64,000 nucleotides of DNA from Providencia rettgeri (GCF_041075285.1 NZ_CP163512.1:3534001-3598000), one strand, 5' to 3'. Positions 28,910 to 39,277 are shown, counted from the first letter of the stretch. The notes: generated from the sequence alone by a model not told the origin. Made by a program: numbers and translations.

Positions 28910-30319
28910 ATGAATACTCAGTCAATTACCCCATCAGGGAAAGTGGAACGCAGCTCTGGTGATCTCACTAAAGCTGCAGTTTCAGGCTGGCTAGGAACCG
29001 CTCTAGAGTTTATGGATTTCCAGCTTTACTCGTTAGGCGCAGCACTTGTTTTCCATGAAATATTTTTCCCTGAACAATCCGCTTCAATGGCATTAATTCT
29101 TGCTATGGGAACCTATGGTGCCGGATATGTCGCCCGTATTGTTGGTGCTATATTCTTTGGTCAGATGGGTGACAGAATAGGTCGTAAGAAAGTGTTATTC
29201 ATTACCATCACCATGATGGGTGTATGTACCACTTTAATCGGGGTCTTACCAACTTATGCGCAAGTGGGGATCCTCGCACCACTACTGTTAGTTCTCTTGC
29301 GAATTATTCAAGGTTTGGGGGCTGGTGCTGAAATTTCAGGTGCAGGAACCATGCTAGCAGAATATGCACCAAAAGGTCGTCGCGGTATTGTCGCTTCACT
29401 GGTTGGTCTGGGAACAAACTGCGGAACACTGAGTGCAACTGCTATCTGGGCATTTATGTTTTTCTGGTTAGACAAAGAAGACTTACTCGCTTGGGGCTGG
29501 CGCGTACCGTTCTTAGCAAGTTTTGTTGTGATGCTATTCGCTGTTTGGCTACGACTGAACCTCAAAGAAAGTCCAGTATTTGAGAAAGTACAAAACACCG
29601 AAGAGCAGGAAACTAGAGTTGCCGTTCAAATGCCACCGAAAGAAAGTTTCTTTGCTATGTTCAAAACAAAAGCATTCTGGTTGGCTACAGGTATCCGTTT
29701 TGGTCAAGCTGGTAACTCTGGGCTTATTCAAACATTCCTAGCAGGTTATTTAGTTCAAAGCCTCTTATTCGATAAAAGTATTCCAACTGATGCTATCATG
29801 ATCAGCTCTATTGTGGGTTTCCTGACAATCCCTGTAATTGGCCTACTCTCTGATAAATTTGGTCGCCGTATTCCTTATATTATCCTTAGCTTATCCGCGA
29901 TGCTGCTTGCATACCCGATGCTTTCAGTTATCGTAAACGGTGCCAACAGCGTTAGCTTAATCACTATCTGTATTATTATTGTTCATAACTGTTCAGTTCT
30001 CGGATTATTTGCACTAGAAAATATTACGATGGCTGAAATGTTCAACTCACGTAACCGCTTTACAGGTATGGCTGTCGCGAAAGAAATTGGCGGATTGATT
30101 GCCTCTGGGTTAGGTCCTGTACTTGCTGGTATTTTCTGTAGCATCACAGGAAGCTGGTGGCCAATCGCTATTATGATCATTATTTACTCTGCCATTTCAT
30201 TAATTTCCGCAATTATCATGCCTGAAGTGAAAGACCGCGACTTAACAAGTCCACTGGATGCCGTGGAAGAAGTTGAACAACACAAAGGTAAGGCTAAATA
30301 TGCAACTGTCAATCAATAA
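28910..30319 (+). CDS. MFS transporter of the metabolite:H+ symporter (MHS) type
   Basis: The 469-residue, 12-helix permease starts with GWLGTALEFMDFQLYSLGAAL, a typical MHS opening, and has the loop GQMGDRIGRKKVLFITITMM and RIIQGLGAGAEISGAGTMLAEYAP. MHS transporters carry small organic acids such as shikimate, alpha-ketoglutarate or sugar acids. Being inside the rspAB-uxuB unit, it probably imports L-gulonate, D-mannonate or D-fructuronate; the substrate is inference. A long charged segment in the middle (QNTEEQETRVAVQMPPKES) is the usual central cytoplasmic loop. Its 3' end overlaps the uxuB start by 20 bases. Confidence 0.88.
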   Translation: MNTQSITPSGKVERSSGDLTKAAVSGWLGTALEFMDFQLYSLGAALVFHEIFFPEQSASMALILAMGTYGAGYVARIVGAIFFGQMGDRIGRKKVLFITITMMGVCTTLIGVLPTYAQVGILAPLLLVLLRIIQGLGAGAEISGAGTMLAEYAPKGRRGIVASLVGLGTNCGTLSATAIWAFMFFWLDKEDLLAWGWRVPFLASFVVMLFAVWLRLNLKESPVFEKVQNTEEQETRVAVQMPPKESFFAMFKTKAFWLATGIRFGQAGNSGLIQTFLAGYLVQSLLFDKSIPTDAIMISSIVGFLTIPVIGLLSDKFGRRIPYIILSLSAMLLAYPMLSVIVNGANSVSLITICIIIVHNCSVLGLFALENITMAEMFNSRNRFTGMAVAKEIGGLIASGLGPVLAGIFCSITGSWWPIAIMIIIYSAISLISAIIMPEVKDRDLTSPLDAVEEVEQHKGKAKYATVNQ

Positions 30320-31787
30320 CCTAAATCAACTCCCTGCGACTATCAACGTGCCGAGCTACGATAGAAGTCAGGTTAACGTTAAAATGCTTCACTTGGGTTT
30401 CGGCGCATTTCACCGCGCCCATCAAGCCATCTTTGCAGACATTTTAGCGTCTGATCACCAAAGCAATTGGGGGTTTTGTGAAGTCAACTTAGTGGGTGGC
30501 GAACAACAAATCGAAGATTTACTGGCTCAAGACTGCTTGTATAACGTTGTTGAAATGCAAGATGATAACTGGAAAACCCGTACTGTTGGTGTAGTTAAAG
30601 AAGCACTACATCCAAGCATTCACGGCATTGATACTGTTATTAATCGTATGTTGGACCCAAATATTGCGATCGTTTCAATGACGGTTACAGAAAAAGGCTA
30701 TTGCTATGTTCCATCAACAGGATCAATTGATTTTGATAACCCCGCTATCGCTCATGATTTAGCTGTTCCTGAAGCACCTAAATCACTGCCAGGGGTGATT
30801 GTTGAAGCACTTCGTCGACGCAAAGCACTCGGATTAAACCCATTTACCGTGATGTCCTGTGACAATATGCCAGAAAATGGGCACATTACTAAAAATGTTA
30901 TCCTTGCGATGGCGGCAAAACGAGATGCTGATTTAGCCAAATGGATTGAGAAAAATGTCACATTCCCATCTACCATGGTAGATAGGATCGTGCCAGCAAT
31001 GACGCCAGAAACAGCCGAAAAAATTCAATCTCAGCTAGGTGTTATTGTCGATAAAGTTGCTATTGCCTGTGAACCTTTTAAGCAATGGGTGATCGAAGAT
31101 AATTTTGTTGCAGGTCGCCCTGAATGGGAGAAAGCCGGTGCTCAGTTAGTCACTGATGTTATCCCGTTTGAAGAAATGAAACTGCGCATGTTAAACGGCA
31201 GTCATTCATTTCTCGCTTATTTAGGTTACTTAGCTGGCTATCAGTATATCAACGAATGTATGCAAGATAACGCCTATGAAAAAGCCGCTTACCACCTAAT
31301 GGTGAGTGAGCAAGCGCCAACGTTGTCTATCACGAATGTCGATTTACCCGCCTATGCTAATGCACTGATTGAGCGTTTTAAAAATACAGGGCTCAAGCAT
31401 CGCACATGGCAAATCGCCATGGATGGGACGTTAAAATTATCCCAACGTTTACTCGATTCCATTCAAATTCATCTGACAAATGGACAATCATTTGATTATT
31501 TAGCCTTAGCCGTCGCAGGTTGGATGCGCTATGTCAGCGGTAAAGATGATAGCGGTGCTGCGATTCAAATTAGCGACCCACAAGCCGCTAAGCTGGCAGA
31601 GTTAGTAGCAAACAGTACTGATGATGAAAACCGTGTCCGCGCATTGCTCTCACTCGATAGTTTGTTTACTAAGGAACTGGTCAATAACTCGCTATTTACC
31701 GAAAAAGTCACTGTATTCTACCTTTCGTTACGTGACAACGGAGCTAAGAAAACAATTGAAGCCCTAAATCAAGCTCATTCACTGTAA
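30300..31787 (+). CDS. uxuB: D-mannonate oxidoreductase (fructuronate reductase)
   Basis: UxuB reduces D-fructuronate to D-mannonate with NADH. The 495-residue protein begins MQLSINNLNQLP; this ATG was chosen over the longer upstream frame because AAGG precedes it and the family N-terminus aligns here. Diagnostic blocks include MLHLGFGAFHRAHQAIFADIL, TEKGYCY, SCDNMPENGHITKNVILAMA, KLRMLNGSHSFLAYLGYLAG and AGWMRYVSG. It overlaps the transporter gene by 20 bases, so translation is coupled, and ends in a strong terminator that closes the rspAB operon. Confidence 0.95.
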   Translation: MQLSINNLNQLPATINVPSYDRSQVNVKMLHLGFGAFHRAHQAIFADILASDHQSNWGFCEVNLVGGEQQIEDLLAQDCLYNVVEMQDDNWKTRTVGVVKEALHPSIHGIDTVINRMLDPNIAIVSMTVTEKGYCYVPSTGSIDFDNPAIAHDLAVPEAPKSLPGVIVEALRRRKALGLNPFTVMSCDNMPENGHITKNVILAMAAKRDADLAKWIEKNVTFPSTMVDRIVPAMTPETAEKIQSQLGVIVDKVAIACEPFKQWVIEDNFVAGRPEWEKAGAQLVTDVIPFEEMKLRMLNGSHSFLAYLGYLAGYQYINECMQDNAYEKAAYHLMVSEQAPTLSITNVDLPAYANALIERFKNTGLKHRTWQIAMDGTLKLSQRLLDSIQIHLTNGQSFDYLALAVAGWMRYVSGKDDSGAAIQISDPQAAKLAELVANSTDDENRVRALLSLDSLFTKELVNNSLFTEKVTVFYLSLRDNGAKKTIEALNQAHSL

Positions 31788-31817
31788 TTATTTTCTACCG
31801 TAATAGGCTTACAACCC

Positions 31818-31848
31818 AAACCTGATACCCCACGTATCAGGTTTTTTT
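31818..31848 (+). terminator. Rho-independent terminator after uxuB
   Basis: AACCTGATAC pairs with GTATCAGGTT around a short loop and runs into TTTTTTT. It lies 30 bases after the uxuB stop. Confidence 0.9.
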
Positions 31849-31909
31849 ATTTGCCAAATAATGCTTATACTCTCCATCACTGTCTATTTTGCTGAGCGAC
31901 ACCAAAAAC

Positions 31910-32563
31910 ATGTCATTATTCCAATTTGAGGCTAACTCCCATACTCCATTCTTTTTGCTTCTTGCCTTTATTGGCGGGTTTGTTGATGCCTGCTCTTTTG
32001 TTATTTTCGGCGTTTTTACGGGGCATCTCACGGGGAACAGTATTTTAAGCATGGTGTATCTTGCTAAATTTGACTGGTCGATGTTGCTACTCTGCGCTGT
32101 TTCTATCGGTGGTTTTTTCCTAGGGACTTGCTTGGGTTCATGGCAGAGGTTAAAAAATAACTCACTGCGTGATTACCGTTTTCTTATTGGGCTATCATTT
32201 TTATTATTCATTGGGGTGTTTGCACTCTACTTCTTCGCCCATGCCTTCTATTCAGCCAATATTGTCATATTTACCATTAGCTTTTCTATGGGGCTACAAA
32301 ATGGCTTTTTTAATAAAGCGGGAACTGTGGGCATTCATTCAACTTACGTGACAGGGATGACGACATCCTGTATCAATGCCTTTTTAAAAAATGTACAGGG
32401 TGATAGTAGCAAAAAGGTGCTGTTTCTCGCCGTGTTATCTTTTGTTTTAGGGGGATTAACGGGCGGGGTGTTATCCGTCAATTATCAATTCCTCGGTTTT
32501 TCTTTTGTTTTGCTACTGCTGGCACTGGCTTTTGTCTATAGCTTGACCATTGATGATATATGA
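31910..32563 (+). CDS. DUF1275 (YoaK-like) membrane protein
   Basis: A 217-residue integral membrane protein of the DUF1275 family, with about six helices. Signature regions are LLAFIGGFVDACSFVIFGVFTGHLTGNSI near the start, SMGLQNGFFNK and STYVTGMTTSCINAF in the middle, typical of the family. The function is not established. ATG at 31910 is preferred over an upstream in-frame TTG. It stands alone after the uxuB terminator and before a degenerate stretch, so it may have arrived with the sugar-acid module. Confidence 0.8.
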   Translation: MSLFQFEANSHTPFFLLLAFIGGFVDACSFVIFGVFTGHLTGNSILSMVYLAKFDWSMLLLCAVSIGGFFLGTCLGSWQRLKNNSLRDYRFLIGLSFLLFIGVFALYFFAHAFYSANIVIFTISFSMGLQNGFFNKAGTVGIHSTYVTGMTTSCINAFLKNVQGDSSKKVLFLAVLSFVLGGLTGGVLSVNYQFLGFSFVLLLLALAFVYSLTIDDI

Positions 32564-32902
32564 TTTTTTTAGCTATAAGAAAGCAACAAAAATGACAACA
32601 CATTAGGCTTATTATGGATACCCTTCATTTTACAATTGATGAAGAAACAAAGTGCCATCAAACAGACCTAACAAAATTAATGCGGCAAAAAGCAGAAAAG
32701 TTAGGGGCTGTTTATCTTTGCTGATGATGTTTACCGCTAAAAAAGGTCAAAAAACAATCCAAAAAGTGAAAAATGTATCTGTCGTGGCTGACTGAGGACG
32801 ATTTAAATCACGTTAACCAAAAAGATAATCACCTTCGTATACTTAAAATATTACACACTGCGACACGTTTAGCCTCTAATTATTAACCCTTTATCCTGCC
32901 AA
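32564..32902. other. Degenerate spacer with two tiny reading frames
   Basis: I see no convincing gene. Two short plus-strand frames look like decayed coding DNA rather than real genes: 32614-32724 (36 codons, MDTLHFTIDEETK...) and 32773-32886 (37 codons, MYLSWLTEDDLNH...). Neither has a good ribosome site, and I recognise no family. This spacer is the right boundary of the inserted uxu/rsp block next to fdoI. Confidence 0.4.
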
Positions 32903-32903
32903 C

Positions 32904-32937
32904 AAAAAAGCCTGCCTCGATATTCTCAAGAGCAGGC
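32904..32937 (-). terminator. Rho-independent terminator after fdoGHI
   Basis: On the minus strand GCCTGCTCTT pairs with the complementary GAGGCAGGC arm and is followed by TTTTTT, about 27 bases beyond the fdoI stop. It isolates fdoGHI from genes further left. Confidence 0.88.
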
Positions 32938-32963
32938 CTGATGATTACATGGCAAGATAAAAC

Positions 32964-33620
32964 TTAGTTTTTCTCTTGCTGTTGTTTTTGTTGCTTTTCT
33001 TTCTCAAGCAATTCACGGTACCAACGTGGATGATGCTTTCTTGCCCAACCACGAGTGACCCACCCTTCGACCATCGCACGAACGGAGCCTTTCACCCAAA
33101 TTGCCGCGTAAGCGTGAACCACAATCATAATGATCAACGCAATCGCACTGAGCGAGTGAATCAGAATAGCGGCACGGTAAACAGGGATTGGGAAGTAATC
33201 TGCGAAATAAGGACGCCACATGATCACCCCTGTGACCACCAGCGCTAATAAACAGATAGTCACCACCCAATACACCCCTTTTTGTCCGAGGTTATATTGG
33301 CCAACATCACCCGCTTCTTCGTTTTTCAGTACCTTGCCGATATTTTTTGCCCACTTAATATCTTCTTTATTAATAAAGTTATGGTGGAAATAACGGAAGA
33401 ACATAAACACAAACAGCAAGAACATTGCCGTACCCACGAATGGATGCAAAATTCGTGACAGTTGCGGCGTACCTAAAATGTTCATAAACCAGTTTAGGGA
33501 TGGGAAGAAAAACCCTAATCCACTGATTGCCGTGAACAAGAAGCAAATTACAACCGCCCAGTGATTGATCCTTTCAATCGGCTTATGGCGAATAATTTTG
33601 TCGTTATCATCTGGCATCAT
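32964..33620 (-). CDS. fdoI: Formate dehydrogenase-O cytochrome b556 subunit
   Basis: FdoI anchors the formate dehydrogenase in the inner membrane and passes electrons to quinone through two haems b. The 218-residue protein has four membrane helices; conserved His residues occur in [19 protein letters not shown] (first helix), [23 protein letters not shown] and [21 protein letters not shown]. The C-terminal tail is strongly charged ([13 protein letters not shown]). It overlaps fdoH by four bases. In E. coli fdhE follows immediately in the same operon; here a terminator follows and fdhE lies 9 kb away. Confidence 0.95.
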   Translation of the reverse strand: MMPDDNDKIIRHKPIERINHWAVVICFLFTAISGLGFFFPSLNWFMNILGTPQLSRILHPFVGTAMFLLFVFMFFRYFHHNFINKEDIKWAKNIGKVLKNEEAGDVGQYNLGQKGVYWVVTICLLALVVTGVIMWRPYFADYFPIPVYRAAILIHSLSAIALIIMIVVHAYAAIWVKGSVRAMVEGWVTRGWARKHHPRWYRELLEKEKQQKQQQEKN

Positions 33621-34564
33621 TTCTGATCCTCCCCTTCTTTTGATTTGGAAGTGTCATCAGATGACATTGCGTTATGCAAATCTTCTAAAGCTTCTTCTTC
33701 ATCTTTTTTGGAGACGCGGTTCGGACCAATACCCACATAGTGGAAGATGGCCGCCGCAAATGTTGCAGCAAAGCCAACCGCGGCTAACGGCTTCCAGATA
33801 CCTTTCCAGAAAGTGACTGTTGGGCTGATTGTCGGATTTTCCGGCAGTCCGTGGTACAACTGGGGTTTATCTGCATGGTGTAGAACGTACATCACGTGTG
33901 TACCACCAACACCTTGAGGATCGTATAAACCTGCATTTGCATAACCACGGGTTTTCAGCTCTTCAACACGCTCTCCCGCCATGCTAATCATGTCTTCTTT
34001 GCTACCAAAGTGGATAGCGCCAGTTGGACATGTTTTCACACATGCAGGCTCTTGCCCCACTTCAACACGGTCGACACACAGCGTACATTTATATGCACGG
34101 TTGTCTTCTTTATTGATACGTGGCACGTTGAACGGACAACCCGCGATACAGTAACCACAACCAATACAGTGCTCTGATTGGAAATCCACGATACCGTTTT
34201 TGTACTGTACTATCGCGCCTTCTGAAGGACAGGCCTTCAGACAGCCCGGATCAGCACAGTGCATACAGCCATCTTTACGGATCAGCCATTCAAATTTATC
34301 GTTCTCTTCCACTTCAGAGAAGCGCATCACTGTCCATGACTTAGCAGTTAAATCTGTTGGGTTATCATATACCCCAACGTTAGTACCGATTTTGTCACGG
34401 ATATCATTCCATTCGGAACACGCAACCTGACAGGCTTTACAGCCGATACAGGTAGTTACGTCGATAAGCTTTGCAACTTCTTCCTTATAGTCCCGCACCT
34501 GAGGTGCGGGAGTCAGGGAATTGGTGGCAGAGCGACGAATAATGTCCTGAGATTGCATTGACAT
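33617..34564 (-). CDS. fdoH: Formate dehydrogenase-O iron-sulfur subunit
   Basis: The 315-residue subunit bridges FdoG and FdoI. Four [4Fe-4S] cysteine groups are visible: [14 protein letters not shown] (about 38-51), [27 protein letters not shown] and [22 protein letters not shown] single C-terminal membrane helix (about 258-282, [20 protein letters not shown]) holds it to the membrane. It is about 15 residues longer than the E. coli protein, at the acidic tail. It follows fdoG by 11 bases and overlaps fdoI by four. Confidence 0.95.
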   Translation of the reverse strand: MSMQSQDIIRRSATNSLTPAPQVRDYKEEVAKLIDVTTCIGCKACQVACSEWNDIRDKIGTNVGVYDNPTDLTAKSWTVMRFSEVEENDKFEWLIRKDGCMHCADPGCLKACPSEGAIVQYKNGIVDFQSEHCIGCGYCIAGCPFNVPRINKEDNRAYKCTLCVDRVEVGQEPACVKTCPTGAIHFGSKEDMISMAGERVEELKTRGYANAGLYDPQGVGGTHVMYVLHHADKPQLYHGLPENPTISPTVTFWKGIWKPLAAVGFAATFAAAIFHYVGIGPNRVSKKDEEEALEDLHNAMSSDDTSKSKEGEDQK

Positions 34565-34575
34565 AATTTATCTCC

Positions 34576-37500
34576 TTACACCTTTTCCACGTTGACAAGG
34601 AATGATTTAAATTCCGGCGTCTGTGTATTCGCATCACCTACATATGGCGTTAGCGTGTTGGCAATAAAGCCTTTGACAGCCAAACCTTCAAAGCCCCAGT
34701 GAATTGGGATACCAATGGTATCAATATCTTTTCCATCCACTTTTAGCGTATGAATACGTTTGGTGACCACCGCTTTCGCTTTAATATAACCACGTTTGGA
34801 GCTCACTTTCACCGTATCACCTTGCTCGATACCTTTTTCTTTCGCCAAGCGCTCACCAATTTCGATAAACTGCTGTGGCTGAATGATGGCATTCAATAAG
34901 GCGTGTTTTGTCCAGTAGTGGAAGTGTTCCGTTAAGCGATAAGTTGTTCCCACATAAGGGAATTCTGTCGCTTTACCCATTTGCGTCCAATCGTCTTTAA
35001 ACACACGAGCAGCAGGGTTCGACACCACATTTGGGTGCAGTGGGTTGGTGTCCAGCGGCGTTTCAATCGGCTCATAGTGCTCTGGGAATGGACCTTCGGC
35101 CATTTTATCCAGTGCGAACAGACGCCCCATCCCTTCTGGCTGCATAATAAACGGACCGACACCGCTTCCCGGAGGTGCATTGCTATAGTCAGGAATATCC
35201 ATTCCTGTCCATTTGCTGCCATCCCACTCCAAGATTTGGCGTTTTGGATCCCACGGTTTACCCATTGGGTCTGCCGATGCACGGTTATAAATGACACGGC
35301 GGTTCAGAGGCCATGCCCATGCCCAACCTAATGTGTTGCCTAGACCTGTTGGGTCGGAGTTATCACGGTTTGCCATTTGGTTACCTTTCGGTGTCCAGCT
35401 CCCCGTAAAGATCCAACAGCCACTTGACGTTGTCCCGTCGTCGCGTAATTGAGCAAACGAGGTTAACAGTTCACCTTTCTTGACAATGACGTTACCGTCA
35501 GCATCTTTCAGGTCAACGAGCGCATAACCGTTGTTTTCTTGTGCTACTTCTTCTGGCGTTGGGTTATCACGGTCAAAGTAGTTCCACGTCATGCTCAGCA
35601 CCTGTTCAGGTACTGCACCGCCTTCTGCTGTATACATTTGACGTAAACGGTGGAAAATACCCGACAGAATTTCGCCATCACTGATAGCTTCACCCGGTGC
35701 ATCCGCACCTTTCCAGTGCCACTGCAACCAGCGCGCGGAGTTAACAATCGAACCATTTTCTTCCGCGAAACAACATGAAGGCAGACGGAATACCGTTGTT
35801 TGGATTTCCGCAGGGTTCACATCGTTCATTTCACCGTGGTTTTGCCAGAAATTCGAGGTTTCCGTATTCAGTGGGTCAATGGTTATCAAGAATTTCAGTT
35901 TTGACAGCGACTTAACCACTTTGTTTTTATTCGGGAATGAGGCGACTGGGTTAAAGCCTTGGCAAATATAACCATTGACTTCACCCTTATCCATCATTTC
36001 GAAATAACGTAGTACGTCGTAGCCCTGATCCCACTTCGGTAATAAATCAAAGCCCCAGTTATTCTCTTTTTGCGCTTTATCGCCATAGAAAGTTTTCATT
36101 AGGCTGACGAAGAATTTAGGGTAGTTACCCCAATAGTTCACCTGACCAGCAACGGTCGCTTTTGGTGTATTCGCCGCTAAATAGCTTTCTAAAGTTGTCT
36201 GTTTTTCTGATGGTAATGTCAGGTAACCCGGTAAGCTTTGAGATAACAAACCTAAGTCAGTCAGACCTTGGATGTTGGAGTGCCCGCGCAGTGCGTTCAC
36301 ACCACCACCTAACATCCCCATATTACCGAGCAGTAACTGGATCATCGCCATGGTACGAATGTTTTGCGCACCAACGGTGTGTTGAGTCCAACCCAGCGCA
36401 TATAAGAACGACGCTGTTTTATCTTTAGCGCTCGTTTCTGCGATATATTCACAGACTTGCAGGAAGTCTTTAATTGGCGTACCACAGATGTTATTCACCA
36501 CTTCTGGTGTATAACGGCTTACGTGTTCTTTTAATAAATTCAGCACACAACGTGGGTGTTTCAGAGTAGGATCGCGCAGCGCAAGGCCGTTTTCGTCCAT
36601 CTCATAGTTCCACGTGGTTTTATCGTATTGGCGTTTTTCTTCATCATAGCCAGTAAATAGGCCATCATCGAAACCAAAGTCTTCACGGATAACTAAACTG
36701 GCGTTGGTATACGCTTCCACGTATTCACGCTGAATTTTTTCATTATCCAGTAAGTATTTGATAACACCTGATAAGAACGCAATATCTGTACCTGAACGGA
36801 TAGGCGTGTAAAAATCCGCCACTGCCGCTGTACGGGTAAAGCGTGGGTCAATCACGATTAATTTAGCTTTGTTATGGATTTTAGCTTCCATCGCCCAGCG
36901 GAAACCGACTGGATGCGCTTCTGCCGCATTACCCCCCATAACCACAATTAGGTTTGCATTTTTAATGTCAACCCAATGGTTAGTCATCGCACCGCGACCA
37001 AATGTTGGAGCAAGACTTGCTACCGTTGGTCCGTGTCAGACACGCGCTTGGTTATCAACGGCAAGCATGCCGAGAGCGCGGGTAAATTTTTGTGTTACAA
37101 AGCCACTTTCATTACTTCCAGCTGATGCACACAGCATACCGGTGGTCAACCAACGGTTTACGGTGACACCATCTTTATTTTTTTCAATGAAGTTCGCATC
37201 ACGGTCTTCTTTCATTAACTTAGCGATACGATCAAACGCTTCATTCCACGTGATGCGTTTCCACTCATTAGTACCTGGCTCACGCACTTCTGGGTATTTC
37301 AAGCGGCTTTCACTGTGGATAAAATCGATAAGTCCAGCACCTTTCGGACAGAGTGCACCACGGTTTACCGGATGATCCGGGTCCCCTTCAATATGGAAAA
37401 TGCTCTCTTTTGCATTTTTCGCGCCATCACCGAGGCTGTACATTAACAGCCCACAGCCGACAGAACAGTAGGTACAGGTATTTCTGGTTTCCTTCGCACG

Positions 37501-37623
37501 CAGTAGTTTATACTGGCGCGTTGACGCTAACGCGGTTGCGGGTGCAAACCCCAAAGCCGCTGCCGTCGTACCTGCCATACCGCCAGCGCAGATCTTAAAG
37601 AACTGCCTTCTGCTGACTTGCAT
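34576..37623 (-). CDS. fdoG: Formate dehydrogenase-O catalytic subunit, selenoprotein (UGA = selenocysteine)
   Basis: This 1,015-residue periplasmic molybdo-enzyme oxidises formate. The frame is open from MQVSRRQFFKICAGG to FLVNVEKV apart from one UGA at 37036-37038. The UGA falls exactly at residue 196 in DNQARV-[Sec]-HGPTVASL, the known selenocysteine position of FdoG/FdnG, so it is readthrough and not a frameshift or pseudogene. The start is fixed by a strong GAGGAG ribosome site; nine codons further upstream were discarded. The twin-arginine signal SRRQFFK directs Tat export. The Fe-S site is CTYCSVGC plus ALCPKG. It is the first gene of fdoGHI, divergent from fdhD. Confidence 0.97.
36995..37038 (-). 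promoter_or_regulatory. SECIS hairpin directing selenocysteine at the fdoG UGA
   Basis: Directly after the UGA, the minus strand can fold: ACCAA near the UGA pairs with the TTGGT some 25 bases on, and an upper stem with AGCAAG / CTTGCT encloses a short loop. This is the place and size of bacterial SECIS elements bound by SelB, whose gene lies in this window. Confidence 0.8.
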
Positions 37624-37650
37624 GGGGATCTCCTCATTTACATTGCTCAT

Positions 37651-37685
37651 GTTTACCTAACGTCAATCGCGATAATCAGGTAAAC
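37651..37685. repeat. Inverted repeat in the fdoG-fdhD intergenic region
   Basis: GTTTACCT (37651-37658) and AGGTAAAC (37678-37685) are perfect complementary arms separated by 19 bases, upstream of fdoG and between the divergent fdoG and fdhD. It may be a regulator site or a leader hairpin. No FNR box was seen here. Confidence 0.4.
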
Positions 37686-37798
37686 TGTTTCTTATTCAAC
37701 GTTTTCCTTACGTATCCAGGTTCATTGCCTGGCAAATGGTGTAAATTCTTTTTACCCATAATTAATATTATGTATCATTAATGCTAGGAATTCATCTA

Positions 37799-38629
37799 AT
37801 GTATGAAACAAATACAACAAATGACTCCCAAATCACCCAAATAAAGGGCTTAAATAGCACAATCGTGCAACAAAAAGGCAACCTGAATTCACCAGTTAAA
37901 GATTACGTTGCCGAAGAATATCCTGTTGCATTAGTGTTTAATGGCATATCCCATGTGGTAATGATGGCAACCCCAAAAGATCTTGAGGATTTCGCCGTTG
38001 GCTTCTCCCTTTCGGAAGGCATAATACAGTCCAGTGATGAAATTCGTGGAATTGATATCGTTGAAAGCTGCAATCGGGGAATTGAGGTGCATGTTGAATT
38101 ATCCAGCCGCCGTTTTATGGAACTTAAAGAACGTCGCCGTAATTTAGCTGGTCGCACAGGTTGTGGTATTTGTGGCACAGAGCAATTAGATGAAATATTC
38201 AAACCTATCGCGCCACTGCCGTTTACTCAAACATTTTCCTTATCCCACCTCGATAATGCATTATATGAACTGAAAAAAGTGCAAGAAATTGGCGCACTAA
38301 CAGGCTGCACTCATGCCGCCGCATGGATATCCCCAGAAGGTCAATTAGTTGGTGGATGTGAAGACGTTGGTCGCCATGTCGCGCTTGATAAACTTTTGGG
38401 AATGAAAAACCGCAATCAATGGCAGCAAGGGGCCGTTTTGGTTTCCAGCCGTGCCAGTTATGAAATGGTGCAAAAAGCCGCTAGCTGTGGCGCAGAAATT
38501 TTGTTTGCTGTTTCCGCTGCGACCGCACTTGCTATCGAAGTAGCAGAAAAAGCCAACTTAACCTTAGTGGGTTTTTGCCGCCAAGGGAAAGCGACGGTGT
38601 TTACGCACGGGAGTCGGGTGAGGGACTAA
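37799..38629 (+). CDS. fdhD: Formate dehydrogenase sulfurtransferase FdhD
   Basis: FdhD passes sulfur from IscS to the molybdenum cofactor of formate dehydrogenase. The 276-residue protein has the active cysteine loop [13 protein letters not shown] (about 125-137) that carries the persulfide, plus [33 protein letters not shown] and [16 protein letters not shown]. The ATG at 37799 is chosen over one six codons upstream because TAGGAA precedes it at a suitable distance. Divergent orientation from fdoG is the normal enteric arrangement. Together with FdhE and SelAB it completes the FdoGHI maturation set in this window. Confidence 0.95.
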   Translation: MYETNTTNDSQITQIKGLNSTIVQQKGNLNSPVKDYVAEEYPVALVFNGISHVVMMATPKDLEDFAVGFSLSEGIIQSSDEIRGIDIVESCNRGIEVHVELSSRRFMELKERRRNLAGRTGCGICGTEQLDEIFKPIAPLPFTQTFSLSHLDNALYELKKVQEIGALTGCTHAAAWISPEGQLVGGCEDVGRHVALDKLLGMKNRNQWQQGAVLVSSRASYEMVQKAASCGAEILFAVSAATALAIEVAEKANLTLVGFCRQGKATVFTHGSRVRD

Positions 38630-38761
38630 ATATTATCGATAAGTAATTAACCTTAGATTGGAATAAAAATCTTGCCATAGTCATATTTTACTTCTAAATT
38701 AAACGTTAATTTAACTTAAGTTATTCTTAACGTTAAAATACTCATCAAAACAGGTCACCTT

Positions 38762-39277
38762 ATGGCATGGTTTCCCAAAATCGCATTTATTATTTTTATG
38801 TCCCTACTTGTTGGTTGCTCGCCTGAAAAAGAGACACAACTCGCGGGTAACCTATACGGTTTTAACCACGTAAAAGACACTGCGGTTAATTGGTTTAAAG
38901 TTAATGGCTATGAAGGCCGAGGTGCGGCTGGCACCTGTTGCATCATGATCCCCTCTCAATGGTCCCCCGGTAAAACCGTTTTGGTCGAATGGGAAGTTGA
39001 TCCAAACCCTTATCCCTCCGATTCTCCAGGAGTTACGGATCCTAAATTTGAAGATTACATGAAAAAGCATGAAGCCAATTATCGCTATTACCGCAAGCAG
39101 GTGGAAGTCCCTGAATATGGAGAGCCGTGTGATGTGCAAGTCCATTTTTTACCCTGCCAAGAAGTTAAAATCACCTTATCTTGCTATGCCACTAATCACC
39201 CTGATTATCCCATCAAAGAACCCAATGACATGGAGGAGCCCACTGAGTGTCCAACGTCAACCTCTCAATCCCAATAG
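38762..39277 (+). CDS. DUF3304-like outer-membrane or periplasmic lipoprotein
   Basis: The 171-residue protein has a lipoprotein signal, MAWFPKIAFIIFMSLLVGC, with lipobox LVGC, so Cys19 is likely lipidated. The rest shows the DUF3304 pattern: a GFNHVKDTAVNWFKVNG start, GAAGTCCIMIPSQWSPGKTVLVEWEVDP with a Cys-Cys pair, and a cysteine-rich C-terminal half. Family members are often tandem genes near type VI secretion loci, but no secretion gene is nearby, so this looks orphaned. The function is unknown. Its last seven codons overlap the convergent hipA-like gene. Confidence 0.7.
   Translation: MAWFPKIAFIIFMSLLVGCSPEKETQLAGNLYGFNHVKDTAVNWFKVNGYEGRGAAGTCCIMIPSQWSPGKTVLVEWEVDPNPYPSDSPGVTDPKFEDYMKKHEANYRYYRKQVEVPEYGEPCDVQVHFLPCQEVKITLSCYATNHPDYPIKEPNDMEEPTECPTSTSQSQ

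Noticed and set aside
32614..32886. Two 36-37 codon frames between yoaK and fdoI
   Set aside because: No ribosome site, no recognisable family and different frames; kept only as a degenerate spacer.
36988..37035. Apparent break separating two molybdopterin oxidoreductase frames
   Set aside because: The stop is UGA exactly at the selenocysteine position of FdoG, with sequence continuing collinearly and a SECIS-like hairpin after it, so it is one gene.
37651..37780. FNR box before fdoG/fdhD
   Set aside because: No TTGAT-N4-ATCAA match is present; only an inverted repeat of another type was found.
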